The notes below the pieces were generated by a model that was not told the DNA's origin, ran no database searches, and saw only the letters and a program-made list of their open reading frames with translations. Shown in pieces: positions 43,236-52,338 of a stretch of 64,000 nucleotides of DNA (positions are counted from its first letter, which is position 1; the number at the start of each line of letters is the position of its first letter). Source of the DNA: Desulfatirhabdium butyrativorans DSM 18734 (lineage in GTDB: Bacteria; Desulfobacterota; Desulfobacteria; Desulfobacterales; Desulfatirhabdiaceae); assembly GCF_000429925.1 (NCBI RefSeq), contig NZ_AUCU01000024.1, forward strand, positions 21,215 through 85,214. The letters run 5' to 3'. The position numbers and the translations under genes are program-made.

Positions 43236-44390
43236 TCATTTGAACTTGCCCAACACCGCGCTTGCAATCGTATTCTTCTGAATTTCCTTGGTGCCTTCGT
43301 AGATTTCGGTGATTTTGGCGTCGCGGTAAAAGCGCTCGACTTCATATTCCGCCATATAGCCATATCCGCCCAGCAACTGAATGGCTTCATCCGCAACCTC
43401 GACGGCTGTTCGGGCTGCATACATCTTGGCCATCGAGGTGAGCTTGGGATCGATCCTTCCCTGATCGTAATTCCATGCGGCCTTGTAGGTCATGAGCCTG
43501 GCCAGCTCGATTTTGGTGGCCATATCGGCCAGCTTGTGCTGGGTCACCTGAAATTCGGCGATCTTTTTGCCGAACTGCTCCCGCTGCTTGACATAGGCCA
43601 GCGCCCGATCGAAGGCGCCCTGGGCTGTCCCCAGCGCCTGAGCTGCGATCAGAATCCGGCTTTCATCGAAGAATTCGAGCACCTGATAGAATCCCTTGCC
43701 TTCCTTGCCGATGAGATTGGTCAGTGGTACCCGTACATCCTTGAAAGTGACTTCCGCGGTAGACATCATGTGGATACCCATTTTATGGCCGACATCGGTT
43801 GCGGAAACCCCTTTCCGATCGGCTTCGACCAGGATCATGCTGATTCCGCGATAGGAGGGCTTGGCCTCCGGATCGGTCTGGCAAAGCACCGTGAAGAAAC
43901 CGGCGAGACATCCGTTGGTGATGAAGGTTTTGCCGCCGTTGATCACCCACTCGTCGCCTTCTTTTACGGCCGTTGTGTTCATGAAGGTGATGTCCGATCC
44001 GTGATCGGGCTCGGTGAATGCGCCAGCTGAAAGCATCTTTCCTTCGGCCACCTGCGGGAGAAACCTGGATTTGAGCTCTTCGCTGCCGAAGCGCAGAATG
44101 CATTCGGATGCAAACGAGGAGAGCACGACGGCGCTGCCGATGGTGGAGTCCCGGGAGCAGAGCTCTTCGGCCACCAGGATGTTTTCCATGACGCCAAGCC
44201 CCTGCCCGGAATATTTCTCCGGATAATGGATACCGATAAAGCCGAGATCGGCAGCCTTTTTCCAGATTTTGGTGGGGAACTCGTGTTTTTGATCCAGTTC
44301 AAGCGCCAGTTCCTTGTCGAACTCACCCTTGGCAAAATCCCGTGCCGCCTTCTGAATTTCGATTTGTGATTTCGTCAGTTCAAAATCCAT
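43236..44390 (-). CDS. Acyl-CoA dehydrogenase
   Basis: 384 aa flavoprotein that desaturates acyl-CoA in beta-oxidation or related pathways. 'YSGQGLGVMENILVAEELCS', the FAD/substrate loop 'AFTEPDHGSDI', 'LARLMTYKAAW' and the C-terminal 'QLLGGYGYMAEYEVERFYRD' then 'YEGTKEIQKNTIA', where the Glu is the expected catalytic base of short/medium-chain members. The ATG at 44390 follows GGGAGGATCGAC. The chain length specificity cannot be read. A promoter-operator region lies upstream at 44490-44538. Confidence 0.93.
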   Translation of the reverse strand: MDFELTKSQIEIQKAARDFAKGEFDKELALELDQKHEFPTKIWKKAADLGFIGIHYPEKYSGQGLGVMENILVAEELCSRDSTIGSAVVLSSFASECILRFGSEELKSRFLPQVAEGKMLSAGAFTEPDHGSDITFMNTTAVKEGDEWVINGGKTFITNGCLAGFFTVLCQTDPEAKPSYRGISMILVEADRKGVSATDVGHKMGIHMMSTAEVTFKDVRVPLTNLIGKEGKGFYQVLEFFDESRILIAAQALGTAQGAFDRALAYVKQREQFGKKIAEFQVTQHKLADMATKIELARLMTYKAAWNYDQGRIDPKLTSMAKMYAARTAVEVADEAIQLLGGYGYMAEYEVERFYRDAKITEIYEGTKEIQKNTIASAVLGKFK

Positions 44391-44489
44391 GTCGATCCTC
44401 CCGATGATTGGTTGATTGGGCATTCCCCAGCAAATCGTGGGGCCATACCCGTATAGGGTTCAAACGATTCGATCCTGTGTTGGCGGGGC

Positions 44490-44538
44490 ATTCTGAGTGA
44501 CCGTTCAGAATGTAGCATACCCATTTCTCGCATTGCAA
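44490..44538 (-). promoter_or_regulatory. Candidate sigma70 promoter with overlapping palindromic operator for acyl-CoA dehydrogenase
   Basis: On the minus strand: -35-like TTGCAA (44538-44533), an 18-bp spacer, and TACATT (44514-44509) preceded by TGC, an extended -10 feature. A 22-bp interrupted palindrome ATTCTGA-8 bp-TCAGAAT (44490-44511) overlaps the -10 box. A TetR-type fatty-acid regulator binding here would block transcription; the regulator itself is not in the window. The rest of the divergent gap 44391-44736 holds palindromic element h. Confidence 0.45.
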
Positions 44539-44585
44539 GACAATTGCGGAACTTACTTGATCGGGCCGGGAAAAGCTGCTACATG

Positions 44586-44666
44586 GTGCCTGAATGAAAA
44601 ACCGTTTTGGGTACAACCTGCCCGCAGGCGACGTGCCGCCCACAATATGGGGTTCTGTTCAGGCGC
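44586..44666. repeat. Palindromic element copy h (81 bp)
   Basis: Ends GTGCCTGAATGAAAAACCG and GGGGTTCTGTTCAGGCGC, interior TACAACCTGCCCGCAGGCGACGTGCCGCCCACA. It lies in the divergent region between acyl-CoA dehydrogenase and the CooC-like gene, 70 bp before the latter. Confidence 0.82.
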
Positions 44667-44736
44667 GGATGATCCCTCATCGAAACCGGTTCCGGAAGAA
44701 CGAATCGGCTCTTCTCCCATCAGAAAGGAAGTTCGG

Positions 44737-45489
44737 TTGAAACCTTATTCCATTGCGTTGGCCGGCAAAGGCGGAACGGGAAAGACCACCGTCGCCGGTT
44801 TGCTGATCCGTTATCTCGTATCCAGGGGGAAATCCCCCGTTCTCGCTGTCGATGCAGACAGCAACGCCAATTTGAACGAAGTGCTTGGCCTCGTTGTCAG
44901 CGACACCTTGGGCAATGCCCGGGAAGAAATGAAGAAGGGTATCGTTCCGGGCGGCATGACCAAGGATGTTTTCATGTCCATGAAGCTGGAGCAGGCCATT
45001 GCCGAAGGAGACGGTTATGATCTGATCGTCATGGGGCAGCCGGAAGGCGCCGGATGCTATTGTGCGGCCAACAGCCTGCTGACGGCTTTCATCGAGCGGC
45101 TGGTGGACAATTATCCGTATCTGGTGATGGACAACGAAGCCGGTATGGAGCATATCAGCCGGTTGACCACCCGCAATGTCGATGTGCTGCTCATCGTTAC
45201 CGATACTTCCCGGAGGGGCGTTCAGGCCGCACTTCGCATCGCGGAGCTCGCCAAAGAACTGAAAATCGGGGTCGGAAGAACGGGCCTCGTCATGAACCAG
45301 GTCAAGGAACCGCCCACCGATATTGTCATGAAGCTGATTTCAGATGCAGGCATCGAATTTCTGGGAACCATCCCGGAGGATGACACCATTTATACCTTCG
45401 ATCTGAACGGAAAACCGACCGTTCAACTGCCGGAAGACAGTCCGGCGCTCCAGGCGGCCTATTCGATTTTCAATCGGATTGTGCCCTGA
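44737..45489 (+). CDS. cooC: CooC-like nickel-insertion ATPase (MinD/ParA family)
   Basis: 250 aa from the TTG at 44737, preceded by AGAAAGGAAG; upstream in-frame sequence passes through palindromic element h. Deviant Walker A 'LAGKGGTGKTTVAGLLIRYL', 'VLAVDADSNANLNEVLGL' and 'GQPEGAGCYCAANSLL' with the CxC pair typical of CooC, and 'LVMDNEAGMEHISR'. CooC proteins load nickel into carbon monoxide dehydrogenase, as used in the Wood-Ljungdahl pathway of many sulfate reducers. No CODH gene lies in the window. Confidence 0.88.
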   Translation: MKPYSIALAGKGGTGKTTVAGLLIRYLVSRGKSPVLAVDADSNANLNEVLGLVVSDTLGNAREEMKKGIVPGGMTKDVFMSMKLEQAIAEGDGYDLIVMGQPEGAGCYCAANSLLTAFIERLVDNYPYLVMDNEAGMEHISRLTTRNVDVLLIVTDTSRRGVQAALRIAELAKELKIGVGRTGLVMNQVKEPPTDIVMKLISDAGIEFLGTIPEDDTIYTFDLNGKPTVQLPEDSPALQAAYSIFNRIVP

Positions 45490-45586
45490 ACACGGAGATC
45501 ATCCGCACCGACACCGATCGGCGTTTTCCAAGCCCGTATCCGGATCGAAGACATCGCCGTTCGGATCCAACCGAAGAGGGGTTATC

Positions 45587-46537
45587 ATGAAGAAAACGGG
45601 CTATCTCTACGATGACAGGTTTCTGCTGCACGACACCGGACCGTACCATCCCGAAACCCCGGATCGATTGATCGCCATCAACATGGGGCTTGAAAAGGAA
45701 GGCCTTCTGCCCCTGCTGATCCCGATCAAGGCGATCCTGCCGGACATGAAATGGATCAACGCCGTCCATGATCCCGCCTATATCCAGCGCTTCGAAGCCC
45801 TGTGCTGTTCGGGCCTGACCTGTTTCGATTACGAGGACAACCAGATCTGCGGCCAAACTTACGAGATCGCCAAACTGGCAGTCGGCGGAATTCTCGAGGC
45901 CGTCCGTCTGGTCATGGAAGGACAGATCGACAACGCATTTTGTGCGGTGCGCCCCCCCGGGCATCATGCCGAAGCCGACAAGGCCATGGGATTCTGCTAT
46001 TTCAACAATATCGCCGTTGCCGCAACGTATCTCAAACAGCAATGGGGGCTCAAACGCATCGGGATCATGGATTTCGATGTCCATCACGGCAACGGAACCC
46101 AGAAGATTTTCGAAAACGATCCTGCCGTCTTCTATTATTCCATCCACGAGCACCCTTCGTTTGCCTTTCCGGGAACGGGCCGGCATTTTGAAAAAGGCAT
46201 CGGTGAGGGTATGGGATATACACGGAATTATCCGGTGCTTCCGGGACAGGGTGACAAGGAATACGTCGAAATCCTGCAGAATGATTTTCTGCCGCTTTTT
46301 CATGAATTCGCACCGGAATTCGTTCTCGTCTCTGCAGGATTCGACGCCCATGTGGATGATGACATGTCCGATATCTGTGTGACGACAGAGGGATTCAACA
46401 CCATTATGGAAAGCATCATGGAGATTGCCGATCGGCATTCCGGCGGGCGGATCGTTTCGATTCTGGAAGGCGGGTATTCGCTGAGACGCCTGCCGGAACT
46501 GGCGGCCAATCATGTCGGCATCTTGATGAAGCGCTGA
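45587..46537 (+). CDS. AcuC-like histone deacetylase family protein
   Basis: 316 aa, class II-like arginase/deacetylase fold. The ATG at 45587 has AGAGGGGTTATC upstream. Zinc-site motifs: 'AVRPPGHHAEADKAMGFCYF', 'IMDFDVHHGNGTQ' and 'VLVSAGFDAHVDD', all intact. It would remove acyl groups from lysines or acetylated amines. It is followed 21 bp later by an AcuB-like gene; in Bacillus the acuABC operon controls acetyl-CoA synthetase by acetylation, so a similar role is plausible here. Confidence 0.9.
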   Translation: MKKTGYLYDDRFLLHDTGPYHPETPDRLIAINMGLEKEGLLPLLIPIKAILPDMKWINAVHDPAYIQRFEALCCSGLTCFDYEDNQICGQTYEIAKLAVGGILEAVRLVMEGQIDNAFCAVRPPGHHAEADKAMGFCYFNNIAVAATYLKQQWGLKRIGIMDFDVHHGNGTQKIFENDPAVFYYSIHEHPSFAFPGTGRHFEKGIGEGMGYTRNYPVLPGQGDKEYVEILQNDFLPLFHEFAPEFVLVSAGFDAHVDDDMSDICVTTEGFNTIMESIMEIADRHSGGRIVSILEGGYSLRRLPELAANHVGILMKR

Positions 46538-46558
46538 TTCAGATCAAGGGAGGATACC

Positions 46559-47236
46559 ATGTTCGTAGATCGCTCCATGACCCAGAAAGTCATCACCATT
46601 CATCCGGAAGAGAATATCCTGATAGCCAGGAACCTGATGGATGAAAACCAGATTCGGCACCTACCGGTCGTCGATGCCGAAAATGTGCTGCTCGGTATCG
46701 TCACGGACCGGGACCTCAGAAGCGCCTTCCCCTGCTCGTTCTACAAAGGGGAAAAACAGGCCGAAACCCAGGCCGAGATGGAAAAAATCCTGGTCAGGGA
46801 TGTCATGACCAAAAATCCATACACCCTTACCCCCTACGATACGATACAGGATGCCCTGCTGCTGATCCAGAAACTCAAGGTGGGCGCGCTTCCGGTCGTG
46901 GACAAGGAAGGCAAACTCAAAGGCATCATCTCGGTTCGGGACCTGCTTCGTGCCTTCATCAATGTGCTGGGCATCGGCACGCCGGGAACGCTGCTGTGTA
47001 TCCTGGTGGAAGAAAAAGTCGGTCAACTGAAAAAAATCGTGGATGCCATTACGGAAGAAAAAATCTCTTTCGGAAGTGTGCTGGTCGCCCGATATTGGGA
47101 CAAGGACAAGCGGGCCGTGTTTCCCTACCTGCTTACCAACAATGTCGCCCGGATCAAGAAGAAACTGAAGGGTATGGGCTATACCCTGCTGGATCCCATG
47201 GAATGGTACATGGACCAGTTGCCCAAGGTCGAGTGA
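46559..47236 (+). CDS. AcuB-like protein with two CBS domains and a C-terminal ACT-like region
   Basis: 225 aa. CBS domain 1 'MTQKVITIHPEENILIARNL' to 'LGIVTDRDLR', CBS domain 2 'VMTKNPYTLTPYDTIQDAL' to 'LKGIISVRDLL', then a region opening 'GTLLCILVEEKVGQLKKIVD' that resembles an ACT domain. CBS pairs usually bind adenine nucleotides. The AcuC-AcuB gene order mirrors acuABC. AGGGAGGATACC precedes the ATG. Confidence 0.86.
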   Translation: MFVDRSMTQKVITIHPEENILIARNLMDENQIRHLPVVDAENVLLGIVTDRDLRSAFPCSFYKGEKQAETQAEMEKILVRDVMTKNPYTLTPYDTIQDALLLIQKLKVGALPVVDKEGKLKGIISVRDLLRAFINVLGIGTPGTLLCILVEEKVGQLKKIVDAITEEKISFGSVLVARYWDKDKRAVFPYLLTNNVARIKKKLKGMGYTLLDPMEWYMDQLPKVE

Positions 47237-47243
47237 ACGGGCG

Positions 47244-48104
47244 ATGCACGCTTCCGCAGGTCCTGCCCCGTATGACCGCCTGGTCATCTATTACCTGCAG
47301 GGCAGGGTGGTGCAGGAGCCATCGGTTGGCAGCGGGTATATCGGCACCTGGCAGGAGGAGGAATCGGCATTTCTGTTCTTTCATCGGAGGGCAGACGATG
47401 TGGTGATGCGGCTGATTGCGCTGCAGCCCGAGCTCCAGCTCATCGACCGGTATGAAATGTCCTATGATGAGTGGCAGGGGCAGAGGCTTCAACGCAAAAC
47501 GCTGGGTGATTTCACCATCGTTCCGCAATGGGAAGCCTGCCAAAACGGTGCCGTTGATCCCAACCGTTGCATTGTCATGGATCCGGGGGTGGTTTTCGGA
47601 AACGGGGACCATCCCACGACCCAGGATTGCCTGGATGCCATCGGCCTGGCCGCGGCCTCGATGCCTGTGGCGACAGCGGTCGATCTGGGAACGGGGACGG
47701 GCATCCTGGCCCTTGCCGCATGGAAAAGCGGTGTGCGGCAGGTGATCGCCCTAGATTTCAACCGGCTCGCCGTGAAAACGGCCCATCGAAATTTCCGGAT
47801 CAACGGTGCGCAGGAGCATATTCTTGCCCTTCATGCGCGTGCCGAAGATAGCATGGACATGGCGGCCGATCTGATGATCGCCAACATCCATTTCGATATC
47901 ATGAAGCGGCTCATCGTTTCCGCCGGGTTTCTCCGGAAACGGCAATTCATTCTCTCCGGGCTGCTGCGTTCAGAAGTCCGGGAGGTGGAAGCGATGCTTT
48001 CCCAGGTTCCAGCGACCATCCTCAGGAAATGGGAAAGAGACGGCATCTGGCATACCCTCTGGGGGGAAAATCCGGCCAGGGACATTTCATGCAGGGCATA
48101 CTGA
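47244..48104 (+). CDS. prmA: Ribosomal protein L11 methyltransferase-like protein
   Basis: 286 aa SAM-dependent methyltransferase. 'VFGNGDHPTTQDCLDAIGLA' corresponds to the PrmA motif 'FGTGxHPTTxLCL', SAM motif I is 'AVDLGTGTGILALAAWKSG', and 'LMIANIHFDIMKRL' occupies the 'ANILAxPL' position. The first 90 residues are diverged from E. coli PrmA, so the exact target is less certain than the family. Its TGA is followed with no gap by palindromic element i. Confidence 0.8.
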   Translation: MHASAGPAPYDRLVIYYLQGRVVQEPSVGSGYIGTWQEEESAFLFFHRRADDVVMRLIALQPELQLIDRYEMSYDEWQGQRLQRKTLGDFTIVPQWEACQNGAVDPNRCIVMDPGVVFGNGDHPTTQDCLDAIGLAAASMPVATAVDLGTGTGILALAAWKSGVRQVIALDFNRLAVKTAHRNFRINGAQEHILALHARAEDSMDMAADLMIANIHFDIMKRLIVSAGFLRKRQFILSGLLRSEVREVEAMLSQVPATILRKWERDGIWHTLWGENPARDISCRAY

Positions 48105-48285
48105 GCGCCTGAACGGGAACCCCGTTTTGGGCGCAACCTGAGCCGGAGGGCAGGCTCTTTCACGCGGTATCGCAAAACAGCCTGACCGCGCAGGCGCCGT
48201 ACCGCTCCGAACAGGGGCTTTTCGTTCAGGCACTGCTGAATCTTGCGATTGTTTGAGCTGCCTGAACGGCAAGGGTCATTTGGGG
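48105..48285. repeat. Palindromic element copy i (129 bp) with an extra left-arm fragment
   Basis: The full copy spans 48105-48233, ends GCGCCTGAACGGGAACCCCG and GCTTTTCGTTCAGGCAC, and shares most of its interior with copy b. It begins on the base after the prmA stop. A left-arm-only fragment follows at 48258-48285 (CTGCCTGAACGGCAAGGGTC), 10 bp before the MBL gene start. Confidence 0.86.
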
Positions 48286-48294
48286 AACACCATC

Positions 48295-49134
48295 ATGCGC
48301 ATCACTTGCTGGGGATCGAGGGGCTCCATTCCGGTGAGCGGACCGGAATACATTCGTTACGGTGGTGATACGACTTGCCTTGAAATCCGCCCCAGAAGCG
48401 GCGAAGTCGTCATCGTCGATGCAGGCACGGGCATCCGAAGACTGGGCAACGCACTGGTCGCCGAAGGCAGGCTGAGCTGCCATTTCATCTTTACCCATGC
48501 CCACTGGGACCATTTGATGGGTTTCCCATTCTTCAAACCCCTCTACAGGTCGGATGCCCACTTTTACATGCATCGGTGTCCTTTCGCCAGCAAATTTGTG
48601 GAAACCATGCTCTCCAGGGTCATGTCGCCCCCGAACTTTCCGGTCCGGTATACCGATATTCAGGCAAGCATTTCCTATGAGGAAGCCTGCCCGACATGCT
48701 TCAGCATCGGCTCGCTCAGTGTCAGCCCCATCGCCTTGCGCCACCCGAACAGCGGCAGCGGGTATAAATTCATGGAAGACGGAAAAACCTTCGTTTTCCT
48801 GACCGACAATGAGCTTGGTTTTCCGCATCCCGGCGGCCCGCCTGTGGAAGACTATGTCCGTTTTTGCCAGGGAGCGGATCTGCTCATTCACGATGCGGAA
48901 TATACGCCGGAGGAATATCGCCAGACCATCGAATGGGGGCATTCCGTCTATACCGATGTGCTCGATCTGGCCATGCAGGCAGGGGTCAAACGGTTGGGGC
49001 TGTTTCATCTGAACCAGGACCGGACGGATGACGAGGTCGATGTCATGGTCAGTACTTGCCGCTCGATTCTGAAGAGCCGCGGCAGCACCATCGATTGTTT
49101 TGCCGTCGGCGTCCATCAGGTCTTCGACATCTGA
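48295..49134 (+). CDS. MBL-fold metallo-hydrolase
   Basis: 279 aa from the ATG at 48295; a longer frame from 48253 starts in the repeat fragment. Metal-binding motif 'FTHAHWDHLMGFPFF', with further ligands in 'ALRHPNSGSGYKF', 'VFLTDNELGF' and 'LIHDAEYTPEEY'. The early 'TCWGSRGSIPVSGPEYIRYG' marks the subgroup found with cyclic-nucleotide phosphodiesterase-like or sensor-linked beta-lactamase folds. The substrate is unknown. Confidence 0.84.
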   Translation: MRITCWGSRGSIPVSGPEYIRYGGDTTCLEIRPRSGEVVIVDAGTGIRRLGNALVAEGRLSCHFIFTHAHWDHLMGFPFFKPLYRSDAHFYMHRCPFASKFVETMLSRVMSPPNFPVRYTDIQASISYEEACPTCFSIGSLSVSPIALRHPNSGSGYKFMEDGKTFVFLTDNELGFPHPGGPPVEDYVRFCQGADLLIHDAEYTPEEYRQTIEWGHSVYTDVLDLAMQAGVKRLGLFHLNQDRTDDEVDVMVSTCRSILKSRGSTIDCFAVGVHQVFDI

Positions 49135-49207
49135 ATGCGGTTCGCATTCGAACGAATCGGAAAAATCGCCTGCTGAACCTTGCGGGTGAGCCTGCAGGAG
49201 AATCACC

Positions 49208-49972
49208 ATGGAAAACGTGCTGCAAGCCGCAAAGGATCTGGCCGCATCCCGCCATGCCGTTGCCCTGACGGGAGCCGGCATTTCCGTGGAAAGCGGCATC
49301 CCGCCGTTTCGGGGCAAAGGCGGGCTCTGGGAGAAGATCGATCCCATGGAATATGCCCATATCGAAGCGCTTCGGCGGAACCCGGAGGCCGTATGGCGGG
49401 TGCTGATCCAGGACATGAAAACCACCCTCGATACCGCCAGACCCAACGATGGTCACACGGGGCTAGCCCAGCTCGAAAAAATGGGGATTTTGAAAACCAT
49501 CATCACCCAGAATGTCGATGGTCTCCACCAACTGGCCGGAAGCCGCCATACGATCGAATTCCATGGAAGTTTTGCCTGGATGCGCTGCATGAACTGCAGC
49601 AACAGGATCGAGACCCGGTATCTCGATATTTCCGTCATTCCCCCACGATGCGCCTGCGGCGGCATCTGGAGACCCGAATGCGTGTTTTTCGGTGAAGAAA
49701 TTCCGCCACGCTGCCTGATCGACAGCAAACATGCCGCCATGAGCTGCGATGTGATGCTGGTGGTGGGCACATCCGCGGAAGTCCAGCCCGCGGCTTACAT
49801 GCCGGTCATCGCTAAAAACCGGGGGGCGACCATCATTGAAATCAACCCCGAGAAAACGGCGTTGACGCGTTCGGTCAGTGATTATATCATTCGCGGAAAA
49901 GCCGGGGAGGTCATGAACGGCATTCTTTCGGCATTGAACCAGATCCGATCTTCGGCGCCCGTCGATGGATAA
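49208..49972 (+). CDS. Sirtuin (NAD-dependent protein deacylase)
   Basis: 254 aa. NAD-binding 'ALTGAGISVESGIPPFRGKG', catalytic 'TQNVDGLHQLAGSRHTIEFH' (His), four zinc cysteines in 'CMNC...CACG', and 'VFFGEEIP', 'VVGTSAEVQPAAYMP'. It removes acyl groups from lysines using NAD. It lies about 2.7 kb from the AcuC-like deacetylase, so two chemically different deacylases share one neighbourhood. AGGAGAATCACC precedes the ATG. Confidence 0.92.
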   Translation: MENVLQAAKDLAASRHAVALTGAGISVESGIPPFRGKGGLWEKIDPMEYAHIEALRRNPEAVWRVLIQDMKTTLDTARPNDGHTGLAQLEKMGILKTIITQNVDGLHQLAGSRHTIEFHGSFAWMRCMNCSNRIETRYLDISVIPPRCACGGIWRPECVFFGEEIPPRCLIDSKHAAMSCDVMLVVGTSAEVQPAAYMPVIAKNRGATIIEINPEKTALTRSVSDYIIRGKAGEVMNGILSALNQIRSSAPVDG

Positions 49973-50023
49973 GGGCTGCCGGGAATCCAGCCCGTCGGCG
50001 AACACTTTTTTGGAGCAGATTTG

Positions 50024-50431
50024 ATGGCCACTTTTTCCGAACTCAGGCCCAAAACCACACCGCAATCCCCCGATACGATTACCTCCGATATGCTCATCCC
50101 GATCGACTACGGCTATCGGTCCAGCAGGGATATCCGCATCTGCATCAAACAACCCGAGTACAGCTCCGTATGCCCCATGACGGGCCTGCCCGATGTGGGC
50201 TGCATCACCATTACCTATGTGCCGGATGCGAGCATCATCGAGCTCAAATCCCTCAAGTACTACCTGCTGCAATACCGGAACGTCGGCATTTTCTACGAGC
50301 ATGTGGTCAACCATATCCTGGAGGACCTGTGCAGCGTGCTCCAGCCGAAATGGATGGAAGTGACCGGAGATTTTACGCCCCGCGGGGGCATTACATCGAG
50401 TGTTACGGTCCGATACGAAAGGAAGGCATGA
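50024..50431 (+). CDS. queF: NADPH-dependent 7-cyano-7-deazaguanine reductase (preQ1 synthase)
   Basis: 135 aa, unimodular QueF. It reduces preQ0 to preQ1 in queuosine synthesis. Signature 'SSVCPMTGLPDVG' contains the catalytic Cys, and 'IELKSLKYYLLQYRN' is the QueF NADPH/active-site motif. The ATG at 50024 (after GGAGCAGATTTG) is preferred to the TTG at 50021. The next gene starts in its stop codon (ATGA). Confidence 0.95.
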   Translation: MATFSELRPKTTPQSPDTITSDMLIPIDYGYRSSRDIRICIKQPEYSSVCPMTGLPDVGCITITYVPDASIIELKSLKYYLLQYRNVGIFYEHVVNHILEDLCSVLQPKWMEVTGDFTPRGGITSSVTVRYERKA

Positions 50432-51375
50432 AACCCGAAATGTTCCGCAGTTCCCTGCGATCGATGATGTATGCCGCTGTCTGTCTGCTGGTCTTCCTGG
50501 CAGGATGCGGTTGGTTTTCCGGCAGCCTGAATCCGATCAAAAGCGTATCGAAACTCTGGCGATCCACAGACAGCGGACTGATGCTGCGTGTGGGCATCAG
50601 CCCTGTCAGTCTGCACCAGGTTCATCTGGAGCCCGGCATGCAGGAAAAATTTCAGCGGATGTTTGACGAGGATCTCCGGTCCCTGAAATTGCCCGCCCTG
50701 TGGGTCGATCCCGGCAGCCCGGGGTGTCCGGACTTCATCAAATCGCCCGGAGTCAACCCTGCAGGTGATTTTGACAATGTGGCTTTCGCCCGGGAAGCCC
50801 GGAAATGGGGTTTTCAGGCTCTGGTTCGCCTTACTCTGCTTGCCTATGATGTACATGAGCGCAGCACAGGTTTCCTGTGGTATCAGAGAAGCGTTGAAGA
50901 GGGCCGGTTCCTGTGGAATGTCTCCGTGTATGACAGCGAAACCGGGGCCAAAATGGATGAAGTGACCATCCCGACACTCTTCAAGGCGGACGAAGACGAT
51001 CTGAAGTTGATCCGCAAGGGCAATTACAGCAATGTCACCCGGGCGCCCGAAGCCGCCGAAAAATCCCTGGTTGCCGTTGCAAAGGCCGTATCGGACATCC
51101 TCGCGGATACACCCTGGAAAGGGTATGTCATCGACGTGTCCGAGAACCGGCTGGTTCTTTCCTCGGGATCGGAAGCCGGGCTTACTCCGGGCAGAGAACT
51201 GGTGGTGACCAGCCCCGCCACACCTTTTACCGGGAAAAACGGGCAGCAGTTCTTCCTGCCGGGTCAGATCATCGGTAAAATCCGGATCGAATCGGTATCG
51301 GAAAACCGCAGCGAAGCGCTGACACTGGATGGGGTTCAGGTCGAAAAGGGATCGACGGTCAAGGCATTGAAATGA
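50428..51375 (+). CDS. Lipoprotein with FlgT_C-like C-terminal domain
   Basis: 315 aa from the ATG at 50428 overlapping the queF stop. The signal peptide ends in a lipobox ('LLVFLAGC', Cys near residue 27). The C-terminal 80 residues ('GYVIDVSENRLVLSSGSEAG' onward) form a beta-rich domain like the C-terminal domain of flagellar assembly protein T and related envelope proteins. The central part has no family I know. It is likely an outer- or inner-membrane-tethered periplasmic protein of unknown role; it overlaps the next gene by 4 bp. Confidence 0.68.
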   Translation: MKPEMFRSSLRSMMYAAVCLLVFLAGCGWFSGSLNPIKSVSKLWRSTDSGLMLRVGISPVSLHQVHLEPGMQEKFQRMFDEDLRSLKLPALWVDPGSPGCPDFIKSPGVNPAGDFDNVAFAREARKWGFQALVRLTLLAYDVHERSTGFLWYQRSVEEGRFLWNVSVYDSETGAKMDEVTIPTLFKADEDDLKLIRKGNYSNVTRAPEAAEKSLVAVAKAVSDILADTPWKGYVIDVSENRLVLSSGSEAGLTPGRELVVTSPATPFTGKNGQQFFLPGQIIGKIRIESVSENRSEALTLDGVQVEKGSTVKALK

Positions 51376-52334
51376 ACCGCGACCTGTTGATCTCCGGTTT
51401 GCGGGAAGGGGCGAAAAAAGGCTGGAGCGGTTTTGTCTGGCTTGTGGAAATTCTCGTGCCCATCTCGTTTCTGACGGCCATGCTCCAGTACAGCGGGTGG
51501 CTCCATCAGATGGAGGGACTCATCGCACCGGGAATGAACTGGATCGGGTTGCCCGGCGCAGCGGCGCTTCCGATCCTGGTCGGCATGCTCACGGGGGTAT
51601 ACGGAGGTATCGCCGCCATGGTCATGCTGCCGTTCAGCCCCCATCAAATGACACTCATTGCCATTTTTGTGCTCATCTCCCACAACCTCATCCAGGAATC
51701 CTTCATTCAGGCGAAATCCGGTTTTACAGCGGGAAAAGCAGCCGTTTTCCGGATACTGGCGAGCCTGCTCACCGTCGTCATTGTCGCCAGAGTGCTGGGC
51801 GCCGCAGCGGCCATTCCGGCAGGCGCATCATCGGCCATGGCAGCAGCGGGAGCCGCACATCCTTCCCTGGGCGCCTATCTGACGGACTGGGCCTTTTCCA
51901 TGGCCCATCTTTCGCTCAAAATCTTTTTCATCGTCATGGGATTGATGATGGTGCTGGGCCTGTTGAAATCCTTCAATTGGATTCCAAAGCTGGTGCGGGT
52001 GTTGCGCCCTTTTCTGAAGCTGATGGGCCTCAACGAGAAAGTCGGCGTGTTGTGGCTGACGGCAGTGGTGTTCGGCTTGAGTTACGGAGCTGCTGTGATC
52101 GTGGAGGAAGCCCGGGAAGGCATACTGACCAAAACGGATCTGGAAAAGCTGCATATTTCGGTCGGGATCAACCACTCCATGGTGGAAGATCCGCTGCTGT
52201 TTGTGGCGATCGGTGTCAGCGCATTCTGGCTCTATGTGCCGAGGCTCATTACCGCCATCGTTGCCGTCAAATTATGGGATGGCTGGCTGAAACACAGACC
52301 TGCCTCAGACGCACCGGCCATGCCTCTTTCATAA
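51372..52334 (+). CDS. Nucleoside-recognition (Gate) domain membrane protein
   Basis: 320 aa with about eight membrane segments and two Gate-like halves ('GLPGAAALPILVGMLTGVYG' and 'GVLWLTAVVFGLSYGAAVIV'), resembling SpmA/SpmB and FeoB gate regions. These proteins are thought to be permeases, substrate unknown. The ATG at 51372 overlaps the lipoprotein stop, so the two may form a module. Palindromic element j follows its stop by 4 bp. Confidence 0.8.
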   Translation: MNRDLLISGLREGAKKGWSGFVWLVEILVPISFLTAMLQYSGWLHQMEGLIAPGMNWIGLPGAAALPILVGMLTGVYGGIAAMVMLPFSPHQMTLIAIFVLISHNLIQESFIQAKSGFTAGKAAVFRILASLLTVVIVARVLGAAAAIPAGASSAMAAAGAAHPSLGAYLTDWAFSMAHLSLKIFFIVMGLMMVLGLLKSFNWIPKLVRVLRPFLKLMGLNEKVGVLWLTAVVFGLSYGAAVIVEEAREGILTKTDLEKLHISVGINHSMVEDPLLFVAIGVSAFWLYVPRLITAIVAVKLWDGWLKHRPASDAPAMPLS

Positions 52335-52338
52335 GTCG

